Shown here piece by piece: positions 17,268 through 25,172 of a stretch of DNA of 35,587 nt. The notes below the pieces were generated by a model that had not been told where the DNA came from, ran no database searches, and saw nothing but the letters and a program-made list of their open reading frames with translations. The position numbers were made by a program, and so were the translations under genes. Position 1 is the first letter of the stretch; every line of letters starts with the position of its first letter. This DNA is from Gammaproteobacteria bacterium (GTDB lineage Bacteria; Pseudomonadota; Gammaproteobacteria; GCA-002705445; GCA-002716945): assembly GCA_002718845.1 (NCBI GenBank), contig PBFS01000002.1, positions 1 to 35,587 of the forward strand. The letters are read 5' to 3'.

Positions 17268-20116
17268 TGGCATGCCTCGCAATCTGGGTCATCTACTAAA
17301 CATTCTTTTTCTTCTGATTGATTGCTCACGGCATTCAAAGAAGATCCTGTATTATCTGCGGTACTTTTTTCTACATGCGTTGCACCCAGAGACCTTAAAT
17401 AATATGTTGTCTTAAGTCCTCTTATCCAAGCAAGTTTATAAGCACTATCAAGTTTTTTTCCATCAGTATCAGAAATATATAAATTAAGTGATTGAGACTG
17501 ATCTATCCATTTTTGTCTTCTGGCTGCTGCTTCTACTAACCATCTTGTATCAATTTCAAAGCATGTTTGGTACAAAGATTTTAAATCATCAGACACTCTG
17601 CTTATAGATGTAAGTTGACCATCGAAATATTTTAAATCCTTTATCATAACCTCATCCCATATTTTTGCTCTTTTAAAATCTTCGATAAGATAAGGGTTGA
17701 TTACTGTGAATTCACCTGACAAATTAGATTTAACATATAGGTTTTGGTAAGTGGGCTCGATTGATTGTGAAACACCGCAAATATTAGAAATTGTTGCGGT
17801 TGGTGCTATCGCAAGAGTATTTGAATTTCTCATTCCATGCGTTTTTATCATTTTTCTTAATGTATCCCAATCAAGAGTTTGATCCATATTTACATCTAAA
17901 TACTTTCCTCTGATATCTTTAAATTTTTTCAAACTATCAATAGGCAATATACCTTGGCTCCATAGTGAGCCATCGAAAGTTTTATAAGATCCTCTTTCTT
18001 TTGCTAATTCCATAGATGCCTCGATAGCATAGTAACTAATATGTTCCATGCTTTTATCTGCAAACTCTACTGCCCCTTCAGACGCATAAGGTATTCTTAG
18101 TTTATATAAAGCGTCTTGGAAACCCATTACCCCAAGACCAACGGGCCTGTGTTTAAAATTAGACTCCTTAGCTTTATCAACGCTGTAATAATTATAATCA
18201 ATAACATTGTCTAACATTCTCATGGCTGTCTTAATTGTTTTTGCTAATTTTTTAGTATTAAGATTATTATCTTCATCTATATGAGAAGATAAATTCACAG
18301 AACCTAAATTACATACGGCTATTTCTTCTTTTGATGTATTCAATGTTATTTCTGTGCATAAATTCGATGAATGAACCACCCCTGTATGCTGTTGAGGTGA
18401 ACGTAAATTACAAGGGTCTTTAAATGTAATCCATGGATGTCCTGTTTCAAATAACATACTTAAAATCTTTCTCCATAAATCAATTGCTTTGATTTTCTTG
18501 AAGTTTGCTATTTTTCCTTCATCCGCTTTTTTTTCATAGAACTCATACTTCTTTTCAAAATCTAATCCTGTTAAATCATGTAAGTCTTCTGTGTCATTTG
18601 GTGAGAATAAAGTCCAACCAAGGTCGTTATATAGTCTTTTCATGAATAAATCAGGTATCCAATTAGCTGTATTCATATCATGGGTTCTTCGTCTATCATC
18701 TCCAGTATTTTTTCTTAATTCTAAAAATTGCTCTATATCTAAGTGCCATGTTTCAAGATACGCACACATTGCTCCTTTTCTCTTTCCACCTTGATTTACA
18801 GCTACTGCAGTGTCATTTGCAACTTTCAAAAAAGGTATTACTCCTTGGCTTTTACCATTAGTCCCTTTTATATATGAGCCTAAAGCTCTGACTTGAGACC
18901 AATCATTTCCTAATCCTCCGGCAAATTTAGACAACATAGCATCATCACTTATACACTCGAATATTCCTTTTAAATCGTCTGGTATAGTAGATAGATAGCA
19001 AGAAGAAAGTTGTGGCCTTAATGTTCCAGAGTTAAATAATGTTGGAGTACTACACATAAAGTCAAAAGAAGATATCAAGTTATAGAATTCAATAGTACGT
19101 TCTTCTCTATTCTTTTCATTAACAGCTAGACCCATTGCTACTCTCATAAAAAAAGCTTGGGGTAATTCAAATCTAGTTTCTTTATGATGGATAAAATATC
19201 TATCGTATAATGTTTGCAACCCAAGATACGTAAAAGACATGTCCTTTGAAGGATTTAAATGCTTGGTTATATAATCTAAATCATAAGTTAGCAACTCTTT
19301 GTCTAATAAATTAATCTCGCATGCTTTTTCCAAATACATCTTAAAGTATGTAGAATAATGTTTAGACATATTCTTTATAGTTGGAGATGAGTCTTTAAAG
19401 CCTAAGAAAGTCAAAGCTTCTTCATATATGCTGCTTAATAATAATCTAGATACAACATATGAATAATTTGGGTCTTTTTCTATTAAGGGGCGGACAGAAA
19501 TTAAAATCGAACTTGATAAGTCTTCTTTTTTTATTCCATCATAAATATTTTTATCTATCGTATCATACACCACGTCTGCTGATACATCAGGGATCCCTTC
19601 GCAGCATTCTGTAATAATAATTCTTAATTTATCAAGATCTAAGGCCTCGGTAGTGCCATCTTCGCGAATGATGGATTTTTTAATAGGCATATCTTCGATG
19701 CCTTCATGTTTATTTTGACTACGCGCTTGATTCCTCTCTTCTCTATATAAAACATAGGATCTAGCAACATCTTGATATCCAGCTCTCATAATTGCTAGCT
19801 CTACTTGATCTTGAATATCTTCAATATGAACTACGCCACCTTCTGGAAAACGTCTCTTAATTGCGGTATCCACCTTGTTTGCTAATAATTCTACTTCATT
19901 ATGTATTCTTGTAGATGCAGCTGCACTACTTCCTTCCACGCTTAAGAATGCTTTTGTCATTGCGACTATAATTTTACTTAAGTCATATGAGGTTACTTTG
20001 CCATTTCTCCTCATTACCCTGTATTTTCCAGGAATCGGGGGTATGTTGACACTGTTAGCAAATGTTTTTGATTCTACCGTATCAGGTAGTTTATTATTTT
20101 GTAATTCTTCTGTCAT
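17264..20116 (-). CDS. nrdA: ribonucleotide reductase class Ia, alpha (catalytic) subunit
   Basis: NrdA reduces ribonucleoside diphosphates. At 950 aa it is longer than E. coli NrdA (761) because it has two N-terminal ATP-cones: about residues 30-130 (KYRVMRRNGKVTSYDLSKI) and 145-235 (SIIREDGTTEALDLDKL), the arrangement known from Pseudomonas aeruginosa. Active-site residues are C373 (SSCYLSTIPD), N585, C587 and E589 (NLCTEI), and C602 (VCNLGSVNL). The C-terminal redox pair is C946/C949 (DCEAC). ATP-cones give overall dATP control of activity. Its stop codon overlaps the start of the small ORF that precedes nrdB. NrdR and DnaA sites lie upstream. Confidence 0.95.
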   Translation of the reverse strand: MTEELQNNKLPDTVESKTFANSVNIPPIPGKYRVMRRNGKVTSYDLSKIIVAMTKAFLSVEGSSAAASTRIHNEVELLANKVDTAIKRRFPEGGVVHIEDIQDQVELAIMRAGYQDVARSYVLYREERNQARSQNKHEGIEDMPIKKSIIREDGTTEALDLDKLRIIITECCEGIPDVSADVVYDTIDKNIYDGIKKEDLSSSILISVRPLIEKDPNYSYVVSRLLLSSIYEEALTFLGFKDSSPTIKNMSKHYSTYFKMYLEKACEINLLDKELLTYDLDYITKHLNPSKDMSFTYLGLQTLYDRYFIHHKETRFELPQAFFMRVAMGLAVNEKNREERTIEFYNLISSFDFMCSTPTLFNSGTLRPQLSSCYLSTIPDDLKGIFECISDDAMLSKFAGGLGNDWSQVRALGSYIKGTNGKSQGVIPFLKVANDTAVAVNQGGKRKGAMCAYLETWHLDIEQFLELRKNTGDDRRRTHDMNTANWIPDLFMKRLYNDLGWTLFSPNDTEDLHDLTGLDFEKKYEFYEKKADEGKIANFKKIKAIDLWRKILSMLFETGHPWITFKDPCNLRSPQQHTGVVHSSNLCTEITLNTSKEEIAVCNLGSVNLSSHIDEDNNLNTKKLAKTIKTAMRMLDNVIDYNYYSVDKAKESNFKHRPVGLGVMGFQDALYKLRIPYASEGAVEFADKSMEHISYYAIEASMELAKERGSYKTFDGSLWSQGILPIDSLKKFKDIRGKYLDVNMDQTLDWDTLRKMIKTHGMRNSNTLAIAPTATISNICGVSQSIEPTYQNLYVKSNLSGEFTVINPYLIEDFKRAKIWDEVMIKDLKYFDGQLTSISRVSDDLKSLYQTCFEIDTRWLVEAAARRQKWIDQSQSLNLYISDTDGKKLDSAYKLAWIRGLKTTYYLRSLGATHVEKSTADNTGSSLNAVSNQSEEKECLVDDPDCEACQ

Positions 20117-20201
20117 AATTTCCCTAAATTTTTATTATTATTCTTCAGATTTCTTATTTTTTTAGCATTGCACTCGTTATGAGTAACTTCTGTATCAGTA
20201 A

Positions 20202-20230
20202 ATTATAACACTAATTATTGGGGTTGTAAT
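20202..20230 (-). promoter_or_regulatory. nrdA promoter (-35 ATTACA, -10 TATAAT)
   Basis: On the minus strand ATTACA (20230-20225, 4/6 to TTGACA) and a perfect TATAAT (20207-20202) are separated by 17 bp, about 85 bp before the nrdA ATG. The first NrdR box fills the spacer. Confidence 0.6.
20208..20223. promoter_or_regulatory. NrdR box 1 (in promoter spacer)
   Basis: ACACTAATTATTGGGG is a degraded form of the NrdR palindrome. Its centre is 32 bp, about three helical turns, from the perfect box, which is the usual NrdR pair spacing, and it lies exactly between the predicted -35 and -10, where bound repressor would block RNA polymerase. Confidence 0.7.
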
Positions 20231-20239
20231 TATTTAGAA

Positions 20240-20255
20240 ACACAATATATTGTGT
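20240..20255. promoter_or_regulatory. NrdR box 2 (perfect palindrome)
   Basis: ACACAATATATTGTGT is a perfect 16-bp inverted repeat and matches the NrdR-box consensus. NrdR is the nucleotide-sensing repressor of ribonucleotide reductase genes; its own gene is not in this window. Confidence 0.85.
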
Positions 20256-20272
20256 TTTTTCTGTTTAAAACA

Positions 20273-20292
20273 TGTGTATAACCTGTAGATAA
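20273..20292 (-). promoter_or_regulatory. tandem DnaA boxes upstream of nrdA
   Basis: On the minus strand, TTATACACA (20281-20273) fits the DnaA consensus TTATNCACA, and TTATCTACA (20292-20284) differs by one base. They are in the same orientation, 2 bp apart. E. coli nrdAB also has two DnaA boxes upstream of its promoter, coupling dNTP supply to replication initiation. Confidence 0.55.
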
Positions 20293-20328
20293 ATAAATAT
20301 AAGAATTATCTAATATTCTAATGTAGAT

Positions 20329-21696
20329 TTACATCATTAATGTTGCTATTCCTAACAATGAAATAAAACCGATAATATCAGTGATAGTTGTCAAAATAAC
20401 ACCACCTGCTAAAGCTGGGTCTATATTCAACCTTCTTAGGATTAGGGGCAAACTAACTCCGCTTATTGCGCCTATAATTAAATTAATCATTAATGCTGCA
20501 GCAATAACTAATCCTAGAAAAATGCTATTAAACCAAAAATAAACTGCAGATGCTACGATGGAAGACCATAAAATACCATTTAAAACACCTATTGATGCCT
20601 CTTTAAATATTAAAAGTTTAGAGTTTGTTATTCCTATCTGGTTTGTAGCTTGAAATCTCATAACAAGAGCCAAACTTTGCATGCCTGCAATACCTCCCAT
20701 GCTAGCAACTATTGGCATAAGGATTGCGAGAGTAACTACTTTTTCTATAGTAGCTTCAAATATCCCTATTGCTGCCGCTGCAAGTACTGCGGTAATTAAG
20801 TTTGCTCCAAGCCATATTGTTCTTCTTTTGGTGCTCTGTATAATTGGGGCAAAAATATCATCCTCTTTATTTAATCCTGCCATGTTTAATACAGAATCAT
20901 CTGCTTCATCTCGTATAATATCCACTACATCATCAACAGTAATTCTTCCCAACAATACTCCCTCTTTATTAACAACGGCTGCAGATACTAAATCATGGTT
21001 TTCAAATATTCTAGCAACTTCATGTGTGTCCATATCTGGATCAATAATATTAGTGTCCTCAGTCATAATCTCAGATACTAATGATCCTGTATTTGCTACT
21101 AATAAATCTTGTATAGAAACATAGCCAAAATACTTATCCATGATATCTGTCACAAAAACAATGTCAGTTTGCTCTGGCAATTTTTTTAATCTTCTAAGAT
21201 ATTTAAGAAGCACTTCCACAGTAACGCTTGATCGAACATTAATTGTATCTGTATTCATAAGACCGCCAGCAGTATCATCAGAAAATGATAAAACTTTAGC
21301 AAGTCTATCTTGGTTTTGCTTGTCTAAACTCTTAATTGTTTTAGTAATTAAATTCTTTGGTAGTGATTGGATAATGTCAGCCAAATCATCAGTGTCTAAA
21401 TTCTCGGCAATTTTTGCAAGACCTTCAGTACCACTTTCATCTATAAGTTCATCCAATAAATTTCCTCTGACTTCTTCGCTTAATTCAGCCAAAGTTTCGC
21501 CTCTATTATGGTTTGTTACTAGATTCCATATCAAATCTCTTCTATTTCTAGGTGAACTTTCTATAACATCAGCTATTTCAGATGGGTATAACGAATTCAA
21601 TAAATTACGCGCCTGAATTATTGCGCCACTGTCTAAGACCGAAGTGAGTTCATCAAGCGTAATAGTATTTTCTTTTGTTTGGGTTTTTGCTTCCAT
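20329..21696 (-). CDS. mgtE: magnesium transporter MgtE
   Basis: MgtE is a homodimeric Mg2+ channel gated by cytoplasmic Mg2+. The 455 aa protein has the standard layout: MgtE N domain (about 30-130), paired CBS domains (about 140-262; SEIMTEDTNIIDPDMDTHEVARIF is split by the second CBS start), the connecting helix, and five membrane spans from about 293. The pore motif MPIVASMGGIAGMQS is at 327-341 and the conserved aspartate region TITDIIGF is near the C-terminus. The acidic N and CBS domains that sense Mg2+ are intact. It stands alone, with its own leader of about 99 bp. Confidence 0.93.
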   Translation of the reverse strand: MEAKTQTKENTITLDELTSVLDSGAIIQARNLLNSLYPSEIADVIESSPRNRRDLIWNLVTNHNRGETLAELSEEVRGNLLDELIDESGTEGLAKIAENLDTDDLADIIQSLPKNLITKTIKSLDKQNQDRLAKVLSFSDDTAGGLMNTDTINVRSSVTVEVLLKYLRRLKKLPEQTDIVFVTDIMDKYFGYVSIQDLLVANTGSLVSEIMTEDTNIIDPDMDTHEVARIFENHDLVSAAVVNKEGVLLGRITVDDVVDIIRDEADDSVLNMAGLNKEDDIFAPIIQSTKRRTIWLGANLITAVLAAAAIGIFEATIEKVVTLAILMPIVASMGGIAGMQSLALVMRFQATNQIGITNSKLLIFKEASIGVLNGILWSSIVASAVYFWFNSIFLGLVIAAALMINLIIGAISGVSLPLILRRLNIDPALAGGVILTTITDIIGFISLLGIATLMM

Positions 21697-21709
21697 GCAT
21701 ATATTATCT

Positions 21710-21725
21710 ACCTATTACTATAGGT
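21710..21725 (-). promoter_or_regulatory. short hairpin in the mgtE leader
   Basis: ACCTAT and ATAGGT form a 6-bp stem with a 4-nt loop, 13 bp before the mgtE start codon. No M-box Mg2+ riboswitch fits in this short leader. Functional role unproven. Confidence 0.25.
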
Positions 21726-21795
21726 TGCAAATTTTTTATTTAAATAAACTTATAATTTATAAAAGAGATTTATATTACGATAGAGAAATTTGTAT

Positions 21796-22911
21796 TTAGA
21801 AATCGTACCTTAACCCTATCATTGTAGATTCGATGTCTTCATTTATGCCATCTCCTGATCCGGCATCGCTTGACGAGTGTCCAAGATATATACTAGATGT
21901 TTTAGATAGTTTATATTTCATCCCAATATTATAACCATCTCTGTCATAACTTGCTCCTTGGCTAGCATCAGTATCACCATATGAATACTGAAGTTCCATT
22001 GATCCAGATTTATATCTAATACCATACCAATCTGCTTCACCATCAGAATTGCCTCCAGTGAACATTTTACCGTCTAAGCCAATATCTTCATGCATATACC
22101 AAACTCTAATTCTGCGGTTTCCTTCTATATTAAAATTTTTAGTAATTATATATTTTTCATTATAGTCTTGATTACCTGCACCAGTTACACTGTTATCCTG
22201 ATTTCTTGCGTAAGTAATACTTAACCCAGGAAAAAATAAATTTTTATATTCTATACCAATACCAGTATCCTGTTTTGTAACATTATTACTCGTATCTTCA
22301 CCAAAACCATAGATAGCGGCAAAACTAAAGTCACCAAGCTTTAATTCATAAAGCATTGATTCTCTCCAGTATGAACTATGCGCCATAGATCCTTGTGAAA
22401 TCATTCTAGCATCACGTGCTTGTGTAATTGTATCGTGAAATAAATCATGTTTTGCTAAATACTTATACGGGGACTCAAGTGATCCAAACTTAAATTGCCC
22501 AAACGGTGTTAAGAAACCAAGCCATCCTTGTTTAAGAACAAAAGTATTGCAAGGTGCTTTGCCATTAGCGTCAGTATTACAGTTTGTACTGTCACTGGTT
22601 GCCCAAGAATCTCCAATATCTATTGCATATTCAATTTTATAATTTAACGCATAACCATTTTTTATAAAGGATTTCCCTTTAATCCCAATTCTGCCCATGC
22701 CCTCATCATCTCTAATGTTTGAAGTCTTGTTATTATTACTAGTTGAATGATCTGACACATCATACTGTGCCCATAGTTTGCCGTAGAAAATAACCTCTGA
22801 TAAATTTTTCTGATTAATTCTAGTTTCTGCAAGCGTTAGGTTAGAGTTAAAAATTATATTTATAAATATTATAAGGGGAAATAATTTGTGAAATAGCTTC
22901 TTATAGACCAT
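21796..22911 (-). CDS. outer-membrane porin (Gram-negative general porin family)
   Basis: The 371 aa protein starts with a signal peptide (about 1-28, ending near TLAE), continues with ENFYGKL-like VIFYGKLWAQYDV, the early-strand block DEGMGRIGIKG, and LKQGWLGFLTPFGQFKFGSLESPYK (two adjacent strands), and ends MIGLRYDF with the terminal phenylalanine needed for barrel insertion. These are the hallmarks of 16-stranded trimeric porins. An internal Cys pair (NCNTDANGKAPC) sits in a surface loop. It overlaps the PiT-like permease by 11 bp, so they are one operon; porin and permease probably handle the same small anion, with phosphate the default guess. Confidence 0.85.
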   Translation of the reverse strand: MVYKKLFHKLFPLIIFINIIFNSNLTLAETRINQKNLSEVIFYGKLWAQYDVSDHSTSNNNKTSNIRDDEGMGRIGIKGKSFIKNGYALNYKIEYAIDIGDSWATSDSTNCNTDANGKAPCNTFVLKQGWLGFLTPFGQFKFGSLESPYKYLAKHDLFHDTITQARDARMISQGSMAHSSYWRESMLYELKLGDFSFAAIYGFGEDTSNNVTKQDTGIGIEYKNLFFPGLSITYARNQDNSVTGAGNQDYNEKYIITKNFNIEGNRRIRVWYMHEDIGLDGKMFTGGNSDGEADWYGIRYKSGSMELQYSYGDTDASQGASYDRDGYNIGMKYKLSKTSSIYLGHSSSDAGSGDGINEDIESTMIGLRYDF

Positions 22912-23857
22912 TAGGTACTATCACTTGATGAATTATAAGAACAATTGCAACACTTGCTCCTAGTCCAAATATCATTTTGCCAAAGTCTTTTGCAATAATT
23001 GGGAATACATATTTAAAACGATAATCGTCAATTACAGATGAGATAGCTAATTCTCGTCCCGATAATAACCCAACAAAAACCCAAGTTGTGGACATTGGTA
23101 AATTATTAAGCTCTATAAAGAAGAATAAAATAAAAGCATAAACAAGATTAATAATGGTAGTAGATCTTGAGAATCTTGCGCCATGTTTACTAATTACTAC
23201 TTCTTGAATTTTTCCTCCGCCTGTATAAAAAACGTATCCGAGAAGTAGAACGGTTGAAACTAATACTATTAATAAATCACCAAACATTAATTTCCTAGGT
23301 AAAAAAACTGCGATGTTTGCCATGTCATGTTGTAACCATGCAAACCATAACCAACCACTAGTTATCCACTGGCTTACTCTCCAAAATTTTCTATGCGTTG
23401 GATGATCTTCTTTTTCATTAATGAATCTTTCTAAGATAACCCATATAAGATATGCCAATATGGCAGCCACACCATAACCGATAATAGATTTCATAAGCAT
23501 TTGCTCAAGAACAGTTACGGTTGCAAAAGCTGATAAAACTAAAAAAGTTGTGGAGACTGGGATACCAGCACGTGTTAAAAAAAGTAAAATCCCTGGAGCA
23601 AGAGCATGGTACCATTGAATTTCCTGATGAGGAATTTGCGTTAATCTTTCATATGAAATATCGCCATCGTAAAAATACCAACCATAAGTAATGGTAAAAA
23701 CCAGCATAATTGAAGCTGCAAACCATAACTTATACCAAGCAAAATCTTCTTTATTAGCAGAAAGGAATGTGCCTAATGTTTGAATAGAGTCATTTGCAAT
23801 AACTGAATAAGCTGCAAGAAAAAACCCTAAATACATCCAAACTATACTGAGTTCCAT
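22901..23857 (-). CDS. PiT-family-like anion permease
   Basis: The 318 aa protein has about eight or nine membrane spans and the two inverted signature motifs of PiT transporters in divergent form: ANDSIQTLGTFL with GIPVSTTFLVLSAF in the first half, and HDMANIAVFLPR with NLPMSTTWVFVGLLSG in the second. Typical PiT proteins have GANDVANAxGT and VSTTH, and use Na+ or H+ to import phosphate; B. subtilis CysP of the same superfamily carries sulfate. The substrate is thus phosphate or another oxyanion. An AAAGGGG SD precedes the ATG at good spacing. The porin gene overlaps its end. Confidence 0.75.
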   Translation of the reverse strand: MELSIVWMYLGFFLAAYSVIANDSIQTLGTFLSANKEDFAWYKLWFAASIMLVFTITYGWYFYDGDISYERLTQIPHQEIQWYHALAPGILLFLTRAGIPVSTTFLVLSAFATVTVLEQMLMKSIIGYGVAAILAYLIWVILERFINEKEDHPTHRKFWRVSQWITSGWLWFAWLQHDMANIAVFLPRKLMFGDLLIVLVSTVLLLGYVFYTGGGKIQEVVISKHGARFSRSTTIINLVYAFILFFFIELNNLPMSTTWVFVGLLSGRELAISSVIDDYRFKYVFPIIAKDFGKMIFGLGASVAIVLIIHQVIVPNGL

Positions 23858-23896
23858 GAGACCCCTTTAAATTAAACCTCAATTTATAAACTTATA

Positions 23897-23911
23897 AAGA
23901 CTATCAGTCTT
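23897..23911. promoter_or_regulatory. inverted repeat upstream of the PiT-like gene
   Basis: AAGACT and AGTCTT flank ATC, forming a 15-bp perfect palindrome 40 bp before the permease start codon. A possible -35/-10 (TTTACA, ATTATT) lies just upstream on the minus strand, so this may be an operator or a leader hairpin. It is not a Pho box. Confidence 0.35.
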
Positions 23912-24017
23912 ATATGAGAATAATAATTTATCAGAGATTATTGTAAAGCAAAATTTTATTTAATTTTAATTAAAATTATATTATAGAATATAGGTTTTAT
24001 TTTATATAATCTATTAA

Positions 24018-25172
24018 ATGGTTGATATTATCATACACAAGTCTAAACAGTATATTAAAGAGGATATTGATTACTATTGTTCAGATATTCGTGACAAACA
24101 TGGGATGATTGCACCTAGCGACAATCTTGTTAGTTTATCCTGTGATTCTAATATTCTTCATTCCATTCCTTCTAACCATGAAATATCATCCATTTATTAC
24201 CCATTTGAGAAAAACATTTTTCATAGAATATATATTGGTATAAGTTTTCCACTATTTGCAAATAATTGGGGGGCTGCGTTTCTACGCCATCTTATGTGTT
24301 TAATAAATAAAGATGGTGCGGTTATACTGCCAGTGTATGCTGAAAGACAAGGAGTAGAAAAAAATTATTGGTCAAGAAGTTCACTAGAAGTGATATTTCA
24401 AAGTAGACAAAAATGGTGGGGGGAAAGTAATATTTGGGCTGAAAATGATGGGGTGATGTCTATGAGGATAGGCAAAAAAGAACCTCCTAAAAAAAATAGT
24501 ACTTTAAATTATTTGTTCGATTGTGAATCAGATAATATTAAAAGTAAAGATAATCCTTACGTTAACAAAAGAATAGCAAGACATCACAAAAATGGAACAA
24601 TGAGCGCAATTGTAGAACAGATAATTATTAATTACTTTGGTAGAAAAAAAGGTATTAGTTATTGTGATATACATGGAGATATTTTATTAACATCAGAAAT
24701 TTTAATGAGTGATTATATAACTGTGAATAGCATAACTCAAATAATAAATGGTGATTTAAATATAACTGATATCAAAAAATATCTAGAAGAAGGTTTTGAT
24801 AATAAAATACATATAATGTCACATCAAGATAAATTTCCAAACACAAATAATAACTTTGATGTTATAAGTATGTTAAATATTTTTGAAAATGAATCTGAAG
24901 ATTTTAAAAAGGATTGTATAAAAAAAGCTTTGAATAATTTAAATAGAAATGGTGTGTTAATCATGCAAGATAAATCATTTAATAATAAAGAATTTACCAA
25001 TAGCATTATTTCATCTATTTCTAACCTTGAACATGCTCAATACTCATCGATTGTAGCAACAAAACATAATAAAGGAATTAATATACCTCATTATTCAGAT
25101 ATAATATTTAAAGAGTTGCAGATAGAAAATGATAACAGACAAGATTTAATAAATATATTTTATAAAAAATGA
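24018..25172 (+). CDS. unknown protein, possibly tandem degenerate methyltransferase-like domains
   Basis: I do not recognise a family for this 384 aa soluble protein. Two halves each look like the later part of a class I methyltransferase fold: FLRHLMCLINKDGAVILPV (about 88-106) and KKALNNLNRNGVLIMQDKS (about 307-325), each resembling the 'leader.. L..GG.lil' strand. SYCDIHGDILLTSE (about 214-227) could be a decayed motif I, without the glycine-rich loop. FDVISMLNIFENE precedes the second half. The AGCS symporter gene overlaps its end by 4 bp. No SD is evident, and a TATAAT ends 7 bp before the ATG. Confidence 0.6.
   Translation: MVDIIIHKSKQYIKEDIDYYCSDIRDKHGMIAPSDNLVSLSCDSNILHSIPSNHEISSIYYPFEKNIFHRIYIGISFPLFANNWGAAFLRHLMCLINKDGAVILPVYAERQGVEKNYWSRSSLEVIFQSRQKWWGESNIWAENDGVMSMRIGKKEPPKKNSTLNYLFDCESDNIKSKDNPYVNKRIARHHKNGTMSAIVEQIIINYFGRKKGISYCDIHGDILLTSEILMSDYITVNSITQIINGDLNITDIKKYLEEGFDNKIHIMSHQDKFPNTNNNFDVISMLNIFENESEDFKKDCIKKALNNLNRNGVLIMQDKSFNNKEFTNSIISSISNLEHAQYSSIVATKHNKGINIPHYSDIIFKELQIENDNRQDLINIFYKK

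Noticed and set aside
20271-20286. Third NrdR box
   Set aside because: It has the right spacing (31 bp) but only a weak match in one half; the sequence is better explained by a DnaA box.
20256-20328. Replication origin suggested by DnaA boxes in AT-rich DNA
   Set aside because: Only two boxes, no dnaA, dnaN or gidA neighbours, and the position fits nrdA regulation.
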